From a virus, in the IMG/VR virus record IMGVR_UViG_3300032214_001346, positions 29,413 through 93,412 of that record: 64,000 nt of DNA. One strand, 5' to 3'. Position numbers and translations under genes: made by a program. How positions within the stretch are numbered: position 1 is the stretch's first letter; each line of letters starts with the position of its first letter. Below, one piece after another: positions 36,660-44,253 of this stretch. The notes beneath the pieces were generated by a model. The model was not told where the DNA came from and did no database searches. It saw only the letters and a list, made by a program, of their open reading frames with translations.

Positions 36660-36697
36660 TGTGACAAATAGATAACTACTACCAATGATAATAAAAA

Positions 36698-36725
36698 ACC
36701 CGCTTAAATTAAAGTTTAAGCAGGT
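36698..36725 (-). terminator. Imperfect hairpin upstream of the HNH-like gene
   Basis: ACCCGCTTAAA and TTTAAGCAGGT pair with one mismatch. It lies in the gap 36660-36937 between two minus-strand genes, and the second hairpin at 36785 is a stronger terminator. Confidence 0.45.
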
Positions 36726-36738
36726 GTAGTTTATTTAA

Positions 36739-36943
36739 TTTGTCCCTAAGCAATCGTGCCAAAGGACAAAAAGCCATAAAAATTGCCTGTTTAAATTAAA
36801 TTTAAACAGGCTCAATCATGCCAAATGCTGATTATCTCGTTATTCAATCGTGCCAACCGTTCCTGGGGATTTTGAACGGTATTCATTGAACTTATTGCCC
36901 TGTAAAGGTTTTAGCCAGGGACAGGCAATTGGCACGATTAAAA
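36739..36943. repeat. Noncoding region B with AATCGTGCCA iterons
   Basis: AATCGTGCCA at 36752-36761 and 36846-36855, a variant at 36814-36823, and an inverted copy at 36930-36939. Two long blocks (36739-36761 and 36920-36943) match region A (5613-5817) in inverted order. No gene is seen here. Confidence 0.55.
36785..36811 (-). terminator. 27-bp palindrome, probable terminator of gene 36938-37213
   Basis: GCCTGTTTAAATT and AATTTAAACAGGC are perfect arms around a single A. On the minus strand a T-rich run follows. It also sits inside iteron region B. Confidence 0.55.
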
Positions 36944-37213
36944 AGGGATGTCGTCAGGGTCGCCTGAGTTCTCGTAAGCAGCCCAATAGTAATCGTAAAC
37001 TTCTTGAGTAGTTTTGATGTACTCAGAATAAAGAACTGGCATTGAGATATCTACATGGGAAATATCCCATGTAAACTCTAATCTTCCATATTCAAGGGTA
37101 GACCCTTGAATAACCTCAATCTTAAATACAGGTAACTTGATAAACTTAATAGTACCCAAACGTTTCCAGTGAAGCTGGAAGTTGAGTTCACATAAATTAA
37201 ATAGGTCTGTCAT
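36938..37213 (-). CDS. 91-residue hypothetical protein
   Basis: MTDLFNLCELNFQLHWKRLGTIKFIKLPVFKIEVIQ..., beta-rich then helical and acidic at the end (YDYYWAAYENSGDPDDIPF). ATG 37213 follows an AGGAGACAA leader and the ATAGACTATAG promoter. The frame before it covers the promoter. Function unknown. Confidence 0.55.
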   Translation of the reverse strand: MTDLFNLCELNFQLHWKRLGTIKFIKLPVFKIEVIQGSTLEYGRLEFTWDISHVDISMPVLYSEYIKTTQEVYDYYWAAYENSGDPDDIPF

Positions 37214-37247
37214 TGCTTTTGTCTCCTGTTTTTTGTTTATATAACTA

Positions 37248-37276
37248 CTATAGTCTATTCCACTATTTATTGTCAA
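37248..37276 (-). promoter_or_regulatory. ATAGACTATAG promoter of gene 36938-37213
   Basis: Minus strand TTGACA (37271-37276) and ATAGACTATAG (37248-37258). Confidence 0.75.
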
Positions 37277-37340
37277 CAAGTTTATGTACTGAACTTTAGT
37301 AAATATTATTTATACTTAAAGTACATAATTCTTAGGCACA

Positions 37341-37367
37341 TTGACAAAGGTTAATAGATAGACTATG
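37341..37367 (+). promoter_or_regulatory. ATAGACTAT promoter of gene 37398-37760
   Basis: TTGACA at 37341-37346 and ATAGACTATG at 37358-37367, divergent from the copy at 37248. Confidence 0.7.
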
Positions 37368-37397
37368 TTAATGATTACAAATCAAAAGGAAGACAAT

Positions 37398-37760
37398 ATG
37401 ACTTACCATCCAGAAACTCAAGCCCGCTACAACGCTACCGAAAAAGGTAAAGCGCGTAAACGTAAGTGGGCTGCCGGCATGACAGAAGAACAGATGGAAA
37501 AGCAGCGTCAAGCTAAACGTGAATGGGCAGAAAACATGACAGAAGAACAGAAGGAAAAGCAGCGTCAAGCTAATCGTGAGTGGGCTGCTAACATGACAGA
37601 AGACCAATTAATAAAGCAGCGTGAGTCTAGGCAAAGATGGTTAGACAACATGACTGAAGAACAGCGCGAGAAGCAACGGGAATATATGCGTGAGTACAGC
37701 AGAAAAAGACGATTAAAAAAGCTACAGAACAAGGAAGATACTAAGCAAACGGATTGTTGA
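37398..37760 (+). CDS. Charged helical repeat protein
   Basis: A 120-residue protein. About 20-residue units of the form KREWAENMTEEQKEKQRQAN recur four or five times and end in a basic tail (YSRKRRLKKLQNKED). Predicted one long charged helix. ATG 37398 has AGGAAGA upstream. Its 3' end overlaps the convergent terminase gene by 20 nt. A nucleic acid or scaffold role is possible. Confidence 0.55.
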   Translation: MTYHPETQARYNATEKGKARKRKWAAGMTEEQMEKQRQAKREWAENMTEEQKEKQRQANREWAANMTEDQLIKQRESRQRWLDNMTEEQREKQREYMREYSRKRRLKKLQNKEDTKQTDC

Positions 37761-39213
37761 TTTTTCCGCCCACAAAGGTGCTTCGAGGTGCTGAGTTGCC
37801 CAATTCACTAAAAGCACCATCGGCACTGTCTACAATGTCATTGGTGAGGGGTTTCTTACTTCCATCAAATTCATGTATTGCAGCAAGAAACTGGTCGTTC
37901 CAAGCACCCCTAAGTAGTTTGACTTTTCCCTGTTTGGCTGCGATCGCCATGGGTAAGGCACGGGTCACTTTATCCCCCAATGGTTTAATTCCTTTAGCGT
38001 CAAATTGCGCTAATTGACGCTTTAGCGAAACTTCATAACGTTTACCAGCACTACCACCTTCTAATTCCCACCTGATTTTACAATCGTGGCCATCCTGGTA
38101 AGCTATTTTGACTACTGATAAGTCGCCTTCTTCTGCTGATACCTGTTCCCAGTGACAGTCAAGGATATAGTACGTGCCTTGATGTAATTTAATCTTGGTA
38201 CGTACACTATAGAAACTAGATTTGGTGGCAACATCAGCAGCGGTGGCTGCAAAATCCCAAAATGCCACTGTTGTACCACCAATGGGAACTGCATTAACAA
38301 TCTCAAACCACTGACGATTAAAGATAGTCCCTGATTCATATTTAATTTTCCAGTTGCCTTTAAGTAGTCGCTCCATCTCTACAGGGTGCAACGATAATAG
38401 GTTTTGTAAGTATTGAGGGTTGGTTTCTATTAGTGCCGGGTTGTCATAAACTGTACCTTTAATAAAACTAAAGCTTTTAGGCGGTGCTATTTCTGCTAAG
38501 TCAGGAAACTTGTGCATGAGTTCATCTTCAGTATCACCCCAGTGCAATTCTCCATTAATCCGATAGAAATAACGGATAATTCCTGACCGTTCCTCTATGG
38601 GGTATCCGGTATTTTGATCAATGTACCAACTAATCATTTTGGCTACCCATGAATCAGCATCAGGGTTACAAGTTGCATCTATGCGAGGCTTGACCCCACA
38701 GGCGGAACGATTACGGGAAAAGAGAAACCAGAATTGACGCTCGGTAAACTTAGTCAGTTCATCAAAACCGATATGGCATATCTGCGAACCAGGGTACTTG
38801 TCTTCTACATCTTTCTCATACTGAGCATGACCAAAACTAATCGCGCTACCATTGGGAAATGTCCAGTCAAGCTGGTACTCACGGGCTATCGAGTTTTTAA
38901 TCTGTTTATATAAACTCCTAGACTCATCCCATAAACCACCTTCATTAGTTATTTCCGGTCGAGTTCTTCTGAAGATTACTGAACCATAACCAGGCACGTT
39001 TAAATATTTAGCCGCTTTTAGTAACATAGCATAACTTTTTCCACTGCCGGCTGCACCCCCATATATGCAGACATCAGCGTAGTTGTCATAAAATAGTTCT
39101 TGCGCTCCGGGTTGAGGGTCTGGCAGATCAATCTGAACTATTTGGTTTTTGGATGACCTGGTTTTAGTGTATTCTCTGACTTTAATGATGTTTTTAGGAT
39201 TAAGTTTGTTCAT
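37741..39213 (-). CDS. Large terminase subunit
   Basis: A 490-residue packaging motor. Walker A is YGGAAGSGKSY (about 51-61), Walker B with catalytic glutamate is ICHIGFDELTKF (about 144-155), and a coupling motif DATCNPD follows. The C-terminal RNase H-like nuclease begins at VAFWDFAAT and includes TNDIVDSADGAFSEL near the end. ATG 39213 is preferred to GTG 39240 for the normal start MNKLNPKN. Unusually it is on the strand opposite to the capsid and tail genes. Confidence 0.92.
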   Translation of the reverse strand: MNKLNPKNIIKVREYTKTRSSKNQIVQIDLPDPQPGAQELFYDNYADVCIYGGAAGSGKSYAMLLKAAKYLNVPGYGSVIFRRTRPEITNEGGLWDESRSLYKQIKNSIAREYQLDWTFPNGSAISFGHAQYEKDVEDKYPGSQICHIGFDELTKFTERQFWFLFSRNRSACGVKPRIDATCNPDADSWVAKMISWYIDQNTGYPIEERSGIIRYFYRINGELHWGDTEDELMHKFPDLAEIAPPKSFSFIKGTVYDNPALIETNPQYLQNLLSLHPVEMERLLKGNWKIKYESGTIFNRQWFEIVNAVPIGGTTVAFWDFAATAADVATKSSFYSVRTKIKLHQGTYYILDCHWEQVSAEEGDLSVVKIAYQDGHDCKIRWELEGGSAGKRYEVSLKRQLAQFDAKGIKPLGDKVTRALPMAIAAKQGKVKLLRGAWNDQFLAAIHEFDGSKKPLTNDIVDSADGAFSELGNSAPRSTFVGGKINNPFA

Positions 39214-39285
39214 GATTTTTATATGCACAAAAAAAACCACTGTTAATAGTGGGTTAAAGGATGAGAAAGCTAAATCTATTATGTA

Positions 39286-39816
39286 TTATGGCATCATTAT
39301 TTGCCATAAAAGTTCATTTCTTGCTTCTATATATTCAACAGCAGAGAGGTATTTCTCTTCTGTTGAAAACATCTTTTGATTAATCTCAAATGCAGATAAC
39401 AAAGTGTTCATCTGCTTGTCTGACAAATTCCATTTGACTTTAAAGTCAGCGTCTAACTGACTTAATTGTATTTTCTTTTTATACTTAGCTAATTTTTCAT
39501 TAGCTAAATCATTGACTTCTTTTTGTGTAATAGTCCGACCATCATACTGACAATTAACTGCATTTGCATTTATCTCTTGCTGCCATAATTCAGCTTCTAC
39601 TTCTGAAATAAGCATTTCCCATACTTCTGGGGAATCAATGTTCTCCAGAATGTATTTTTCTTTAGTGGTATTTTCATCTTGGCGACGTTTAATTTCGTCT
39701 TTAAACTGTTTCTTCAGTTTCGGCGATTCTAGCTTGTTAGAACCCCATTCCAAATATTCTAAAGGAACATTTTTAATGTCTTGTCCCTTGTGTTTGCCAA
39801 ATGTTAAAGTAGTCAT
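39286..39816 (-). CDS. DUF3820-like N-terminal domain protein
   Basis: A 176-residue protein. LTFGKHKGQDIKNVPLEYLEWG is the hallmark of the DUF3820 domain often attached to exonucleases and recombination proteins. The rest is helical and charged. The promoter with ATAGACTATA and an AGGAGACAA leader precedes ATG 39816. Function unknown. Confidence 0.65.
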   Translation of the reverse strand: MTTLTFGKHKGQDIKNVPLEYLEWGSNKLESPKLKKQFKDEIKRRQDENTTKEKYILENIDSPEVWEMLISEVEAELWQQEINANAVNCQYDGRTITQKEVNDLANEKLAKYKKKIQLSQLDADFKVKWNLSDKQMNTLLSAFEINQKMFSTEEKYLSAVEYIEARNELLWQIMMP

Positions 39817-39839
39817 TGCTTTGTCTCCTGAACTATAAA

Positions 39840-39871
39840 TATAGTCTATCTTATTATTTATATATCGTCAA
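39840..39871 (-). promoter_or_regulatory. ATAGACTATA promoter of gene 39286-39816
   Basis: Minus strand TTGACG (39866-39871) and ATAGACTATA (39840-39849), then AGGAGACAA before the ATG. Confidence 0.7.
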
Positions 39872-39902
39872 TAAATTTTTATACTGAATTTTCATACAAT
39901 AA

Positions 39903-39934
39903 AAAACTACCAAATAAAGAAGATTTACTTAGTA
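39903..39934. terminator. AAACTAC/GTAGTTT hairpin in a 494-nt gap
   Basis: AAACTAC and GTAGTTT pair across an 18-nt loop. The gap 39817-40310 otherwise holds promoters and the leader at 40156; no gene is seen. Confidence 0.4.
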
Positions 39935-40155
39935 GTTTGTAAAGGTGCATCTTAATATATTATAACATAAATATTCTTGTCAAGCTTGAAAGCGTTGAAA
40001 AATAAGGGCTTAAATATTTGGTTACATTATCTTATTAATAGATACTAACTATCTTTTTGGAATTAAATTCTCTTGATATAAATGTTTGCCAGTAAGATAC
40101 TGTAGTTAAATATTGAGAATTTATTAAAAGTACAGCAAATAACCAGCCAATTAGC

Positions 40156-40251
40156 TTGACAGGGATAAAAAACTATGTTACACTAAAGGTGTGATGGTTA
40201 CAAAAACAAAAACGCTGTAACGGTTTGATGTCTGTCAACCGCTACAGCGTT
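40156..40251 (+). promoter_or_regulatory. Strong promoter and interrupted-stem leader of gene 40311-41159
   Basis: TTGACA (40156-40161), a 17-nt spacer and TACACT (40179-40184). The leader folds as AACGCTGTA/TACAGCGTT (40211-40219 and 40243-40251) stacked on CGGTT/AACCG (40221-40225 and 40237-40241) with a single A/C mismatch between. Confidence 0.65.
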
Positions 40252-40310
40252 GGGAAATAAGGTTTAAAGGTACACATAATTAAACATAATTAAATGGTAA
40301 CTCATGGTTT

Positions 40311-41159
40311 ATGGAAAATCAAGTAGTAGAAACAATTTTAACGGAACAGGAAGTAGCGGAAATTCGGGAGTTGGCTTATGCGATCGCCAATGACCTGACT
40401 GACCGGGTTTTATTCACTCACATGGGTATTCTCAACGCCTTAATGTGGCGGGCTGCTGTTGATTATGGAGTCAATGCCAAGAATATGGACTTAGACAACT
40501 GGAAGAACTTGCTACTTTGTAGTAAAGACCAGAATGTGAATATCATGGTCGCTCACAAATACTTAGAAGATTATTTGACAAGCAACTGGAAAGGTGCTTT
40601 TTATAATAAAACCACTTTAAGAACTTACCGTAAACTCCATATCCAGTGGGGTTTGTTCTGGTTTGATATTGATTCCCGTCCCAAGGGCGCGGCTTGGGGT
40701 GCGGCTAATGGTGTCGAAGGACAAGGTACAGCCACCCCCCCGGTTTTGGAACGGGTTGATATTCCCAAAATCCTGATTTTTTATCAGGTATTTGATCAGG
40801 TCCGCAGGGACAGGATTAACTGGAAGTTAAGACATTCAGAGAATGTTTCCAGTTTTGAGTGTATGCCAGATCACGGTGGCATGATGATGGTTCAGTTCTA
40901 TAATGCCTTATTTCATGTCACCAGCGACTTTCGTGGCAATTGTCACGGACATGGTGATGTGATTATTGAAACGCTAAATGTTGAACCAACCCCAGTCTTT
41001 AAAGTCATTATCTGGAAGTGGACCAGACGTAAAGGCTTGTTTAGGACGGCTTGGGAACGTATGCTAGTCAAAGCAGGACAAATAGCCCAACAAGCTATAT
41101 CACTCACGTCTAAGCTAGTTGATAAACCACTAGGAAGTATAGTAGAAGTACCCTACTAA
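40311..41159 (+). CDS. Hypothetical protein between terminase and head genes
   Basis: A 282-residue protein with no recognised family. Central region WGLFWFDIDSRPKGAAWGAANG, then histidine/cysteine-rich MPDHGGMMMVQFYNALFHVTSDFRGNCHGHGD. C-terminal 60 residues are helical. It lies where a portal would be expected but is far too short and lacks portal features. It has a strong promoter with a structured leader, so expression is probably high and regulated. Confidence 0.6.
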   Translation: MENQVVETILTEQEVAEIRELAYAIANDLTDRVLFTHMGILNALMWRAAVDYGVNAKNMDLDNWKNLLLCSKDQNVNIMVAHKYLEDYLTSNWKGAFYNKTTLRTYRKLHIQWGLFWFDIDSRPKGAAWGAANGVEGQGTATPPVLERVDIPKILIFYQVFDQVRRDRINWKLRHSENVSSFECMPDHGGMMMVQFYNALFHVTSDFRGNCHGHGDVIIETLNVEPTPVFKVIIWKWTRRKGLFRTAWERMLVKAGQIAQQAISLTSKLVDKPLGSIVEVPY

Positions 41160-41233
41160 TACTTCTACTATTTTCAGTGAAATAAAATATTTTTAATTGT
41201 GTCTAGGTAAGTTAATGTGATTTACCTAAGTTT

Positions 41234-41521
41234 TCAGTTGTGTTCATCAAATAGTTTAGACGCTTCATAAAAACGCTGGACTCTTTTTTGCTGTTTAAAG
41301 CCTTCTAATATTTTATTTAAGCGTCTTGTGATTTCGTTAGCAATGTGCTGATTTTCTTTGAAGCTATAATCTTCATAGTTGCAATCAGAGTTAATGGCAA
41401 TGTTTCGTGTTGCTGATGCTTCTTTGCTGTTATTAAGTATTTTGTATAGCATTGCTGTACGTTTAAGGGTTACATCTGTATTTAAGAAACTTTCTACTGG
41501 TATCTCAGTATTTTTGTTCAT
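41234..41521 (-). CDS. 95-residue helical hypothetical protein
   Basis: MNKNTEIPVESFLNTDVTLKRTAMLYKILNN..., helical, with a basic stretch (ITRRLNKILEGFKQQKRVQRFYE). AGAGGAAA precedes the ATG. It lies opposite to the cassettes at 41537. Function unknown. Confidence 0.55.
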   Translation of the reverse strand: MNKNTEIPVESFLNTDVTLKRTAMLYKILNNSKEASATRNIAINSDCNYEDYSFKENQHIANEITRRLNKILEGFKQQKRVQRFYEASKLFDEHN

Positions 41522-41536
41522 ATTTCCTCTTTAGAT

Positions 41537-41598
41537 TATAATATAGTCAAGTGCGTGAATTTAGCGGAATCAGTGGCTATAATTCCACTGATTTTTTT
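41537..41598 (+). ncRNA. Short promoter-terminator cassette 1 (locus II)
   Basis: TATAAT (41537-41542), then AATCAGTGG/CCACTGATT (41568-41593) with seven T. Predicted transcript about 50 nt; no ORF. Confidence 0.45.
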
Positions 41599-41604
41599 GT
41601 GTGC

Positions 41605-41679
41605 TATAATCATGAAAATAGAACCCCTTGTTACTATCAAGTCAGTCCAGTGATCACTTCAACATCACTGGATTTTTTT
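41605..41679 (+). ncRNA. Short promoter-terminator cassette 2 (locus II)
   Basis: TGTGCTATAAT (extended -10, TATAAT 41605-41610), then TCCAGTGAT/ATCACTGGA (41646-41672) with seven T. Predicted transcript about 63 nt. Confidence 0.5.
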
Positions 41680-41685
41680 ATGTGC

Positions 41686-41752
41686 TACAATCGTAATGAG
41701 CATACCTGGTTACGTGAATCTAGCGATCGCCTCAATGTCGCTAGATTTTTTT
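41686..41752 (+). ncRNA. Short promoter-terminator cassette 3 (locus II)
   Basis: TGTGCTACAAT (TACAAT 41686-41691), then ATCTAGCGA/TCGCTAGAT (41718-41746, containing a HIP1 site) with seven T. Predicted transcript about 55 nt, ending at the convergent XRE gene. Confidence 0.5.
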
Positions 41753-41756
41753 CTTT

Positions 41757-42023
41757 TCAATATACGTTTTTTGGAAGTAAGGATTGAATAGGGAGATTTA
41801 AGGCATTGGCAATTGATTCAATCTCACTAAATGCTATGGTCTGTCTTCTGCCGTCCCGTTCTTTGAACAAGTCTTCTATGGCAATAATGACGTTCACTGA
41901 TTTATCAATTTTTGCTGCTAGTTGTTTCCTGGACATTCCCGCTTTTTCACGAGCTATATAAATTAAGATTCCTATTTTTCCTTCTGTGGACAAGGTTTCA
42001 AAGCTATTTGGTTCTACAATCAT
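41757..42023 (-). CDS. XRE-family regulator
   Basis: An 88-residue protein. GILIYIAREKAGMSRKQLAAKIDKSVNVIIAIEDLFKERDG and IESIANALNLPIQSLL are the full five-helix Cro/CI-type fold. It converges on the short-RNA cassettes and diverges from the prohead protease gene, so it may repress the head operon. Confidence 0.8.
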   Translation of the reverse strand: MIVEPNSFETLSTEGKIGILIYIAREKAGMSRKQLAAKIDKSVNVIIAIEDLFKERDGRRQTIAFSEIESIANALNLPIQSLLPKNVY

Positions 42024-42158
42024 GACTGTTATATTAATTATTTACACCACTAATAATATATCAAAGAAAACCGCTGATTCTCGCTTTTTTCGCAGATTTA
42101 ATTAAGTCAAATAATTAGTTTAACGGTTAAACTAAAAGCAGTTTTAAATGTTTTAGTT

Positions 42159-43298
42159 ATGCCAAATACAACTAAAAATAAAACTATCTTAACTAAGGTT
42201 TTAAGTTCTGATTTGCTATTAAATCGGGATGCAAGAACTTTAGGGTTCTCGTTTTCTTCTAAGAGTAATATCTGTGAAAGATATTCTCTCTATGGTGATT
42301 TACCTGAAGGTGCTAGTGTCGTTTTTGATGAGCAATTATCCCACGATGCTCGTAGCTGGGACTTGACAAGGGTTACTAATAAAACTTGTCCTTTTCTCAA
42401 AAATCATGCACGTGGTCAAAAAATCGGCATTGTTACTGAAGTCGGCTTGGACGGTGATCGCGGCATGGCAACTGTGAAGCTGTCTAGGAACGGTTTAGCA
42501 GAACAATTCATGTCTGACATTGAAGATGGTACTTCTGGAGGTATCAGTTTTGGATATACCGTAGAGGAATACCGTGTCATCACCCCAGCAGAGTACGCTA
42601 CTGATAAGGATGGTTGCGTTATGCTGACAAAGAAAGCCCTCTTAGAAGCAACAAAGATAGTTCTATTGGAAATATCTTCTGAAGACATACCAGCAGACCC
42701 AACAGTTGGATACGGAAAGTCTCTTGTATGTTTTGATGATATTTCAGTTAAGGGAGACCCCAATTTTAACCCCAATCGAAAAATGAATGAGAAAACTGAA
42801 TTGGAATTAGTCACGGTTAAAGCCGCTTTAGCAGAAGCTAATAATACTAATGTTTTATTGTCTGAAAAGCAGGTTTTGTTAACCAATGAAAACAATAGAC
42901 TGAGTGAACAAATTAAGGTTTTAAGTAAGTCTATTGAGGAAAAAAACACTGCTATTTCTACTTTTGAAAAGCGTGAATCAGTGGTATCTCGCTATTATGA
43001 TTTACGTCAAAAAGCTGAAGATTTGGTATCTGAAGGCAAACTAGCTGCTGTTGAGTTTGGTGAATTATTTTCTGAAAAACCCAGTAATGATATTGCTCAC
43101 CATACCAAGAGCGATCGCTTGGGTTATATTGAGTTTCATCTTGAATTAATCAATAAGAGAACCGCACCTTTACTTAATCTGAAACAGTCAATTTCTGAGC
43201 CTATTGTCAATGCTGGTCAGTCTAATCCTGCTGATTTAGAAACACGGGCTTTACAGATTATTCAATCTTTAGGTCAATCTAAACCAATTATAGATTAA
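42159..43298 (+). CDS. Prohead protease fused to scaffold-like coiled coil
   Basis: A 379-residue protein. FLKNHARGQKIGIVTEV (H83) and GTSGGISFGYTV (S130) are the catalytic histidine and serine blocks of the HK97-type prohead protease. Residues 210-275 are a coiled coil (LVTVKAALAEANNTNVLLSEKQVLLTNENNRLSEQI), consistent with a scaffold part. It opens the head operon, just upstream of the capsid genes. Confidence 0.8.
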   Translation: MPNTTKNKTILTKVLSSDLLLNRDARTLGFSFSSKSNICERYSLYGDLPEGASVVFDEQLSHDARSWDLTRVTNKTCPFLKNHARGQKIGIVTEVGLDGDRGMATVKLSRNGLAEQFMSDIEDGTSGGISFGYTVEEYRVITPAEYATDKDGCVMLTKKALLEATKIVLLEISSEDIPADPTVGYGKSLVCFDDISVKGDPNFNPNRKMNEKTELELVTVKAALAEANNTNVLLSEKQVLLTNENNRLSEQIKVLSKSIEEKNTAISTFEKRESVVSRYYDLRQKAEDLVSEGKLAAVEFGELFSEKPSNDIAHHTKSDRLGYIEFHLELINKRTAPLLNLKQSISEPIVNAGQSNPADLETRALQIIQSLGQSKPIID

Positions 43299-43302
43299 TA
43301 CT

Positions 43303-44250
43303 ATGACTATGCGTTATGAGTCGTATCTTTACGACGATGAGTTATCAGGGTTTTTTTCTGTATTAGCACGGGCTACAGAAACAACCCCTACCCGATACAC
43401 CCGCTTAAATGAAGCCTATGCAACGGGATCTACTGGGGCTATCCGTAAGCTGGTTAAAACTTTTGCTCCTGGTTTCTTTGCTGGTAGTGGTACTTCAACT
43501 TCGTTGGTGGGCAATCGGATTTTACCCCGTATGACTACCAGAACCGCTACCGCTGCTAGTGCTACCAGTATTTCTTTCCCTGTCGGTACTGCTGGTATTT
43601 TCATACCTACTGATGTTCTCTCTATCATTGCACCTTCAGTAAGATTGACAATCTCATCCTCAAGTCCAGGATGGTCTGCTAGTGATACTATCACTGTAAC
43701 CGTCAATGGTGTTGCTGTTACTTATGCTGTGGTGGCTGGCGATATTGGTAGTTCATTGGCAGCAACCAATACTAACGTGGCTAATAAAGTAATTGGAGCG
43801 ATCGCTGCTAATCCTTATACTTCTAGACTGGTTTCTGGTTTATCGGTGGCTGGTACTTCCCCTGCTATGGTAATTGTCTTTTGGGCAAAAGATTTTACCA
43901 GTCTTTACAGTTTTACTACTAGTGTTTCAAGCACCAATGGTACTTCTACCGCTTCTGCCGCTGTATTTGCTCCTAACGCAGCTATAGGTACAATCTCTGC
44001 GGTTAACACAGTTACAGATGTTGTCACCATTAGTGCAGCTTCTGTATCCGTGCCTTTGGGTATGCCTATAGGTGTGGCTGCTAGTTCACCGGAAAACTTA
44101 GGAATGTTGTCTCCTGAAGTTCCTATTGATTTGCTGTACAGAGAAAGCCAGAATTACGCTCTCTACTTAGAAGGCGATGTTTATGGGTCTAGGTTGCCTT
44201 ATATGGATGGACAACTAGCCGCTTTATATCCTGAAATTCGTTTGGTGTAA
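43303..44250 (+). CDS. Virion structural protein, probable head decoration
   Basis: A 315-residue protein rich in Ser, Thr, Ala and Val, with a strand-rich central domain (SDTITVTVNGVAVTYAVVAGD). The ends FAPGFFAGSGTSTSLVGNRILPRM and MLSPEVPIDLLYRESQNYALYLEGDVYGSRLPY are less repetitive. It sits between protease and major capsid genes, the place of lambda D-like decoration proteins. Role inferred from position. Confidence 0.6.
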   Translation: MTMRYESYLYDDELSGFFSVLARATETTPTRYTRLNEAYATGSTGAIRKLVKTFAPGFFAGSGTSTSLVGNRILPRMTTRTATAASATSISFPVGTAGIFIPTDVLSIIAPSVRLTISSSSPGWSASDTITVTVNGVAVTYAVVAGDIGSSLAATNTNVANKVIGAIAANPYTSRLVSGLSVAGTSPAMVIVFWAKDFTSLYSFTTSVSSTNGTSTASAAVFAPNAAIGTISAVNTVTDVVTISAASVSVPLGMPIGVAASSPENLGMLSPEVPIDLLYRESQNYALYLEGDVYGSRLPYMDGQLAALYPEIRLV

Positions 44251-44253
44251 TTT

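Noticed and set aside
40311-41159. Portal protein
   Set aside because: Position fits, but 282 residues and the absence of portal-like features make it unlikely.
42416-42949. Minus-strand 177-codon frame
   Set aside because: Lies entirely within the prohead protease gene and reads as low-complexity shadow sequence.
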